DNA of 64,000 nucleotides from CAJWOS01 sp964502005 (GTDB lineage Bacteria; Myxococcota_A; UBA796; UBA2385). The DNA lies in the NCBI GenBank assembly GCA_964502005.1, contig CAZCUX010000011.1, positions 124,001 through 188,000 on the forward strand. Direction: 5' to 3'. Position 1 is the first letter of the stretch; each line of letters begins with the position of its first letter. Below, in pieces: positions 59,512 through 64,000 of this stretch. Position numbers and translations under genes: made by a program. The notes beneath the pieces are model-generated. The model saw only the letters and a program-made list of their open reading frames with translations, did no database searches and was not told where the DNA came from.

Positions 59512-60564
59512 ATGCGTCAACCTTGCTTCATTTTCTGTTGGATGACCTTCGCCGGATTTGGGTGCGCACCCTCTGTGGATGCGTTCAAGCATTGGTCGGA
59601 CCCATCCGGCGATGGTCCCCAGGAAAACTACGAACCCATCGAGCATCCGGAGCCGGACACCGCGGATACGGCGGACACCGGAGAGCCACCGTTTGTGTTG
59701 GACGTAGATTGTGATGCCTTGCCAGCGGCGGTGTCTGAATTCCGTATACTGGATGGTGCGCGTGGCTATCACGGCCTCGCGTTCTCCGAGGACGGCGCGA
59801 TTGTCGGTTGGGACGGGCGAAGCGCGGTCGTGAAGGCCACAGCGGCGGGCGATTCGTCAGTGTTTGTGCCTGGCATCAACTCGATGGAGCAGCTGGTTCG
59901 GCACCCGAATGGCAACTACTATTTTGTAGACGCATGGAGCGGTTCGGTCTTCAGTATCTCGCCAACCGGCGGCCAAGAGCGTGTGGCGGGTGGCTTCAAC
60001 TATGGTTTGCCATATGGCATTATGGTTGGACCCGACGGTCATTTGTATATTGCTGACGGGCGGGTGGTGCGCCTGGACCTCGAAACCTTGGAGACCACCG
60101 TGCTGCTCGACCCACCGGGCGGCGGTTGGTGGTATGCCCACGCCACGACCTTCAATTTGGATAGCTCGTATTTGGTGGTTTCTACCGTAGGAGAGGGTTG
60201 GCTATACCGCATTCCGATGGATGAAGACCTCAATCCCGCCGGTCCTCCCGAGCAATACTTGCAGCTTCCGGGCGGGTGGCAGGACAATGTCGCGTACGAC
60301 GCTTGCGGAAACCTTTATGTCCCAGAATATTATTCTGCGAGTTTGTATCGGATTGCTCCCGACGATTCGGTGACGACGGTTCACCGTACCGAAGAGCGCT
60401 TTTACGGGCATGGAATCGTTTGGGGAACGGGCAAAGACGACTGGCCGATAGATTCGGCGTATTTGCCGATGCCATATGGCGACAACAACGTCAAAGAGAT
60501 TTCGCTCGGTGTTCCCGATGGCGCCTGGGTCCGTACCTGGCGCGGCGAACGGGTGCGGCGATGA
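59512..60564 (+). CDS. Secreted lipoprotein with NHL/SMP-30-like propeller
   Basis: A 350-residue exported protein. The signal ends near GFGC (Cys18), followed by an acidic Pro/Thr/Asp linker with a TADTADTGE-type segment. The body carries repeated strands typical of an NHL/SMP-30 propeller: GLAFSEDGAIVGWDG, MEQLVRHPNGNYYFVD, YGIMVGPDGHLYIADG, VAYDACGNLYVPEY. Such propellers bind ligands or act as lactonases; no catalytic set is apparent. It overlaps the next gene by four bases (ATGA) and heads an operon of three lipoproteins. Confidence 0.78.
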   Translation: MRQPCFIFCWMTFAGFGCAPSVDAFKHWSDPSGDGPQENYEPIEHPEPDTADTADTGEPPFVLDVDCDALPAAVSEFRILDGARGYHGLAFSEDGAIVGWDGRSAVVKATAAGDSSVFVPGINSMEQLVRHPNGNYYFVDAWSGSVFSISPTGGQERVAGGFNYGLPYGIMVGPDGHLYIADGRVVRLDLETLETTVLLDPPGGGWWYAHATTFNLDSSYLVVSTVGEGWLYRIPMDEDLNPAGPPEQYLQLPGGWQDNVAYDACGNLYVPEYYSASLYRIAPDDSVTTVHRTEERFYGHGIVWGTGKDDWPIDSAYLPMPYGDNNVKEISLGVPDGAWVRTWRGERVRR

Positions 60565-62573
60565 GAATGCGTCCTTTTCTCACACTTCTTTGGGTTGGCT
60601 GTGGTTCGGGAACCATCTCCCCACCCAAGTCAGGCAACGATAGCGGTGCCGACCCCTGGGAGTGCGTCTTGGATGTGCAAGCGCCACCCGATGGCAGCCC
60701 TACGATTGGTTGCTGGGACGACTTCGCACTCCTCGCTTCAGACCCTCTCGATGCGTCAATTCCTGGAGCGGAGTCCACCAAGACTATCGTTGACCGCATC
60801 GACGGCAATCGGCTCACGTTCGTAAACTCGGAGCGATACCCCATTCACTATGACTATGCGTCTCAGTTTTTGAGTGGAAATGGTTTGCCAGTCGTAGCGG
60901 ATATGGGCTCCTTCAACGCGACAGAGTACTTTTCGCCGGACAGGCGTTTTGTGTTAGGTGCGGTAACATTTTACGCAGAACCAAATGTATTTGTGTATGA
61001 GATCGCGCCATATGATACGGCCGATGCAGACATGGTCGCGGATGCGTTTCGACGCATCCGAGATGCGTCGTATTTTGGTGCCGACCTCCGCTTTCATCCG
61101 AGCTCGTCGGCGGTCGAAGAGATGGCAAAACTTCTCCCCGACGACATTCCTATCATCACCACCGATGAGCTGTTCGCAGGCATTACGTACCAGCCCTTGA
61201 ACCTGGGCACGTCGATGGGCTTGCTGCGTTTTTACCATGCCGCGGACGTAGAAGAGTATGTGAACTATCGCGAGATTGTCGTTCTCGACGAGATTCCCAA
61301 TGATATTTCCGTGGTGGCGGGAACCATTACGGACGAGTTTCAGACCCCCTTGGCGCATATCAATGTGCTCGCCCAAAATCGCGGAACGCCCAATATGGCG
61401 CTCCGGGGCGCGTTTGAGGACCCTCGATTGCGCGCGTTTGAGGGACAGTGGGTCGAGTTGACGGTAAACGCTCTGGATTGGTCGGTTCGTGCGGTCAGCG
61501 AAGCCGAGGCCGAAGCGTGGTGGGAGGCCCATCGACCCGCGCCGGTGGATGTCCGGCCGATGGACACCTCCGTGGATGGCGTATGGGCGTGTCCCGATAT
61601 CATCGACGGCAGCGTGTCTTTGTCCGACGCCATCGCGGAGCGCATCCCCGCATTTGGTGGCAAGCTCACGCATATGGCGGTCATGTCGCAAATTGGACCG
61701 TCCGTACCCGTACCGGATTGTTTTGGGATTCCGTTGTATTGGTATGACCAGCATATGCAATCCAACGGGCTTTGGGACGAATATGCGCGGCTTCAGACCT
61801 TGCCCGAGTGGGCCACTCCCGCGGAGCGCGCCGCATTGCTAAAAGACCTACAAGCGGCCATCGAGGCGGCGCCGTTGGACGCTACGTTGCTATCGCTCGT
61901 GCGCGCGCGCATCGATGGGGACTTCGGGCGCGCGAAGATGCGCTTCCGAAGCTCCACCAATGCAGAAGACTTGGGCGGTTTCTCCGGCGCAGGCTTGTAT
62001 ACGAGCAAGTCGGGTGAATGGGATGCAGATGGCACCGATATTTCCAATGCCATTCGCGAGGTGTGGGCCTCTGTTTGGAACCCGCGCGCTTGGGAGGAGC
62101 GGGAGTATTGGGGTATCCCCCACACGAGCGTCGGTATGGCGCTCTTGGTGAACCCGACGTTTGATGGGGAGCTGGCCAACGGCGTCGCGATTACAGCAAA
62201 TATTTTTGATGCCGCCGGTTTAGAGCCAGCATTTTATATCAATGCCGCAGCAGGCGAGACCTCTGTTGTATTGCCAGAAGATGGCGTTACCACCGAGCAA
62301 ATCTTGTATTATTACTATTCGCCGGGTCAGCCGATTGTCTATATTCGCCGGTCCAATCAAGTGCCGGAGGGACAAACGGTGCTGTCCAACGTAGACCTGT
62401 ATGCGCTTGGTTCGGCCCTCGACGCAATCCACCAGACATTTTTGCCTGTATATGGGCGAGATGGTGGGTTTTATGCGATGGATACCGAGTTCAAGGTGAC
62501 CGCTGCGGGGGATGTCATGATCAAACAAGCACGCCCCTATCCAGGGTGGGCGTCTTCTGAAGGTGCGCGATGA
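60561..62573 (+). CDS. Exported dikinase-like lipoprotein with inverted PEP-utiliser / ATP-grasp domain order
   Basis: A 670-residue protein. The short N-terminal signal ends in WVGC (Cys14) and a Ser/Asp-rich linker follows. Around His266 the segment DEFQTPLAHINVLAQNRG resembles the phosphohistidine swivelling domain of PEP synthase and pyruvate phosphate dikinase. Further on, Arg463-Asp470 in FRSSTNAEDLGGFSGAGLY matches the ATP-binding domain (PPDK_N). In the classical enzymes the ATP-binding domain comes first; here the order is reversed. The middle region is unmatched. The apparent export signal is puzzling for an ATP-dependent enzyme. It is translationally coupled on both sides. No substrate is assigned. 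Confidence 0.75.
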   Translation: MRMRPFLTLLWVGCGSGTISPPKSGNDSGADPWECVLDVQAPPDGSPTIGCWDDFALLASDPLDASIPGAESTKTIVDRIDGNRLTFVNSERYPIHYDYASQFLSGNGLPVVADMGSFNATEYFSPDRRFVLGAVTFYAEPNVFVYEIAPYDTADADMVADAFRRIRDASYFGADLRFHPSSSAVEEMAKLLPDDIPIITTDELFAGITYQPLNLGTSMGLLRFYHAADVEEYVNYREIVVLDEIPNDISVVAGTITDEFQTPLAHINVLAQNRGTPNMALRGAFEDPRLRAFEGQWVELTVNALDWSVRAVSEAEAEAWWEAHRPAPVDVRPMDTSVDGVWACPDIIDGSVSLSDAIAERIPAFGGKLTHMAVMSQIGPSVPVPDCFGIPLYWYDQHMQSNGLWDEYARLQTLPEWATPAERAALLKDLQAAIEAAPLDATLLSLVRARIDGDFGRAKMRFRSSTNAEDLGGFSGAGLYTSKSGEWDADGTDISNAIREVWASVWNPRAWEEREYWGIPHTSVGMALLVNPTFDGELANGVAITANIFDAAGLEPAFYINAAAGETSVVLPEDGVTTEQILYYYYSPGQPIVYIRRSNQVPEGQTVLSNVDLYALGSALDAIHQTFLPVYGRDGGFYAMDTEFKVTAAGDVMIKQARPYPGWASSEGAR

Positions 62574-63529
62574 CCGTGCGTTGGTGGATCTTGGGGGGGT
62601 GTCTCGTCGCGTGCAGTGGAAAGAACGAAACCTCCACGGGCTCTTCTGCGTCGACGGCCACCAACGAGACCGAAGTGGGCACCATCGACGGGGAGTGTGC
62701 GCTCGATGTGCGTGTGGGCCGTTTTTCGGTGGACGAGACAGAAGACTACGCGGTTGTTGACGGCAAAGTGAACGACGCCGTGGTGCCCACCGATGTGCTG
62801 ACGCTGCTCTACGCTTCGGGAGACTGCGAGGTGTTGCGCCGGGAGAACCCGTTTTGTGACCCCGCATGTGGGTCGTCGGAAACCTGCGACCTCAGCGGAA
62901 ACTGCGTGCCATATCCCCTCGGGGTGAGCGTAGGGGACGTGCAACTGACGGGGCTGGTCAGCCCGGTGACGATGTCACCCGTAGAGCCCGGAAACGCTTA
63001 TTTTGATACGTCGCTTCCCAACCCACCGTGGCAGGCAGGTGAGGCGCTGCATCTCTCCGCAAGCGGCGCTGCGGAGGGCTTTTCCATGGATGCGATTGCT
63101 CCCGAAGCCTTGGTGTTGGCATCAACGGATTGGACACTTGTGCCAGGGGAGGCATTTGTGGTGCAGTGGCAAGCGCCGTCCTCCAGCAGCGCGTCCGATG
63201 TGCGCCTTGAGTTGCGAATTGACCAACATGGGAGCACGCCCGCGAAGCTGGTGTGCAAGTTTGCCGACGTAGGGGAGGGGACCGTCGACGCGGAGACCCT
63301 CTCTGTGCTCATCGACAACGGCCTGACCGGTTTTCCCGCAGGTGAGCTGCACCGACGCTCGGTGGACCACACCGACGCCGACACTGGCTGCGTCGAGTTT
63401 CTGGCACGCTCCACGCGCACCGCGTTTGTTGAGGTGGCCGGCTATACGCCCTGCCGCCAGGACACGGATTGCCCGGACGGGGAGACGTGCAATGAGGCCT
63501 TAGAGCGCTGCGAACCAGAGGCGCCGTAA
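62570..63529 (+). CDS. Cys-rich secreted lipoprotein of unknown function
   Basis: A 319-residue lipoprotein (lipobox LVAC, Cys15) with a Ser/Thr-rich linker. Two Cys-rich modules are seen, FCDPACGSSETCDLSGNCV (about 105-125) and CRQDTDCPDGETCNEALE near the C-terminus; both are of a kind common in myxobacterial surface proteins and probably form disulfides. Between them lies a strand-rich domain (LVPGEAFVVQWQAP, DVRLELRIDQHG), likely Ig-like. It overlaps the dikinase-like gene by four bases (ATGA). It is probably a surface partner of the other two products, an inference from coupling only. Confidence 0.72.
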   Translation: MTVRWWILGGCLVACSGKNETSTGSSASTATNETEVGTIDGECALDVRVGRFSVDETEDYAVVDGKVNDAVVPTDVLTLLYASGDCEVLRRENPFCDPACGSSETCDLSGNCVPYPLGVSVGDVQLTGLVSPVTMSPVEPGNAYFDTSLPNPPWQAGEALHLSASGAAEGFSMDAIAPEALVLASTDWTLVPGEAFVVQWQAPSSSSASDVRLELRIDQHGSTPAKLVCKFADVGEGTVDAETLSVLIDNGLTGFPAGELHRRSVDHTDADTGCVEFLARSTRTAFVEVAGYTPCRQDTDCPDGETCNEALERCEPEAP

Positions 63530-63552
63530 GCGACCGTCCTCCGTGTGTTCTC

Positions 63553-63576
63553 GCCACTGAACCGCGATTCAGTGGC
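63553..63576. terminator. Hairpin between convergent genes
   Basis: GCCACTGAA (63553-63561) and TTCAGTGGC (63568-63576) form a perfect 9-bp stem with a 6-base loop. It lies in the 59-base gap between the Cys-rich lipoprotein and the convergent FG-GAP gene. There is no T-run on either side, so it may be a bidirectional structural terminator. Confidence 0.55.
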
Positions 63577-63588
63577 CTCGGTTGCTCG

Positions 63589-64000
63589 CTACGGGAGGGG
63601 CCAACCGCCACCCAATACCAAGGAGACGCTGCCTGAATCGGTGCCGCTGGCGTCGGCGAACGGGGCGCCAATGACAAGGTCGCCGTAGGCGTCGCCATTG
63701 GCGTCGCCGAGGCCAGCGAGGGTGGTGCCGAGGTTGTCGCCCGTTGTATTGCCCACCACTTTGGCGTGGGCATTCGAAAGGTCGAGCGTACCGGAGCTCG
63801 CGCCCAACACCAAATATGCGGCTCCGGCATTGCTTCCGCCGGAGTCTTCGCGGGCCGCGCCGATGAGCAGGTCGTCGCCGCCGTCGCCGTCGATGTCCGG
63901 TGCGACCGCGACGCTAAAGCCGGCCTGGTCGTCGTTGTTTTCGCCGGTGAGCGTCATCCAGGCAAGGCCGAGGTCCAGCGGGCCGGACAAGGGGCCGAGC
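63589..64000 (-). CDS. FG-GAP/integrin-alpha-like repeat protein, truncated by the window edge
   Basis: The minus-strand frame stays open to base 64000, so its N-terminus lies outside; 136 codons plus the stop are visible. The visible part holds two FG-GAP-type calcium-binding blades: DDQAGFSVAVAPDIDGDGGD with DLLIGAA, and GTTLAGLGDANGDAYGD with DLVIGAPF. Such repeats form surface beta-propellers for adhesion or binding. The DxDGDGxxD loops would bind calcium. The protein is probably exported; the rest cannot be judged. Confidence 0.85.
   Translation of the reverse strand, partial: LGPLSGPLDLGLAWMTLTGENNDDQAGFSVAVAPDIDGDGGDDLLIGAAREDSGGSNAGAAYLVLGASSGTLDLSNAHAKVVGNTTGDNLGTTLAGLGDANGDAYGDLVIGAPFADASGTDSGSVSLVLGGGWPLP

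Overview
This window is GC-rich, gene-dense DNA from a Gram-negative bacterium. The most likely source is a member of the Myxococcota or a related former deltaproteobacterial lineage. The reasons are many small secreted lipoproteins of unknown function, Asp/Thr/Ala-rich linkers behind lipoboxes, Cys-rich tails of the form CRQDTDCPDG, FG-GAP-type repeats, GTG and TTG starts, and a full outer-membrane assembly cluster. This placement is inferred from gene style; no rRNA or other phylogenetic marker was compared. I saw no rRNA, tRNA, CRISPR array, prophage or insertion sequence.

Layout. 1-2065 (minus): a truncated CXXCH lipoprotein and a GT39-like membrane glycosyltransferase. 2274-4662 (plus): a lipoprotein, a CheY-like receiver, a small unknown protein and exonuclease III. 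4747-9481 (minus): three lipoproteins (Asp/Thr linker, HEAT repeats, propeller-like), a small conserved protein and a PLP aminotransferase. 9525-12935 (plus): a CbbQ/NorQ AAA+ ATPase with its CbbO/NorD-type VWA partner. 13085-16321: an RlmD-type RNA methyltransferase and an outer-membrane-like protein. 16471-20037: a FliA-type sigma factor divergent from an RND/MMPL exporter. 20055-31805: NAD kinase, DapF-like protein, a large secreted propeller protein, a solitary HsdR_N-type nuclease, MltG, DapC-like, DapD, a second GT39 protein, rhomboid protease and D-aminoacyl-tRNA deacylase. 31846-36237: a possible zinc-ribbon protein, then phoH, a 7TM-HD phosphodiesterase and ybeY. 36257-40800 (minus): AsmA-like/GT51 fusion, enoyl-CoA hydratase, tandem UspA, YihY. 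40904-46024: moaC, a lipoprotein, and two tandem globin-coupled chemotaxis transducers. 46148-46846 (minus): an unknown membrane protein. 47013-58560 (plus): lysS, lolC/E, lolD, bamA, skp, lpxD, fabZ, a KdtA-LpxK fusion, a small membrane protein and an LpxL-type acyltransferase. 58561-59511: non-coding. 59512-63529: a translationally coupled operon of three lipoproteins, the middle one carrying dikinase-like domains in inverted order. 63589-64000 (minus): a truncated FG-GAP protein.

How the genes fit together. The 47-58.5 kb block joins lipoprotein release (LolCD), barrel insertion (BamA), a periplasmic chaperone (Skp) and lipid A synthesis (LpxD, LpxK, KdtA, LpxL). The phoH/7TM-HD/ybeY block is the common RNA-processing and cyclic-dinucleotide neighbourhood. 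dapF-like, dapC-like and dapD lie in the same 8 kb and would serve the lysine/meso-DAP branch, although the DapF-like protein lacks both catalytic cysteines. The oddest items are the KdtA-LpxK fusion, the inverted dikinase lipoprotein and its operon, the serine-for-cysteine DapF, the orphan CbbQ/CbbO pair, and the twin globin sensors with nearly identical signalling domains.
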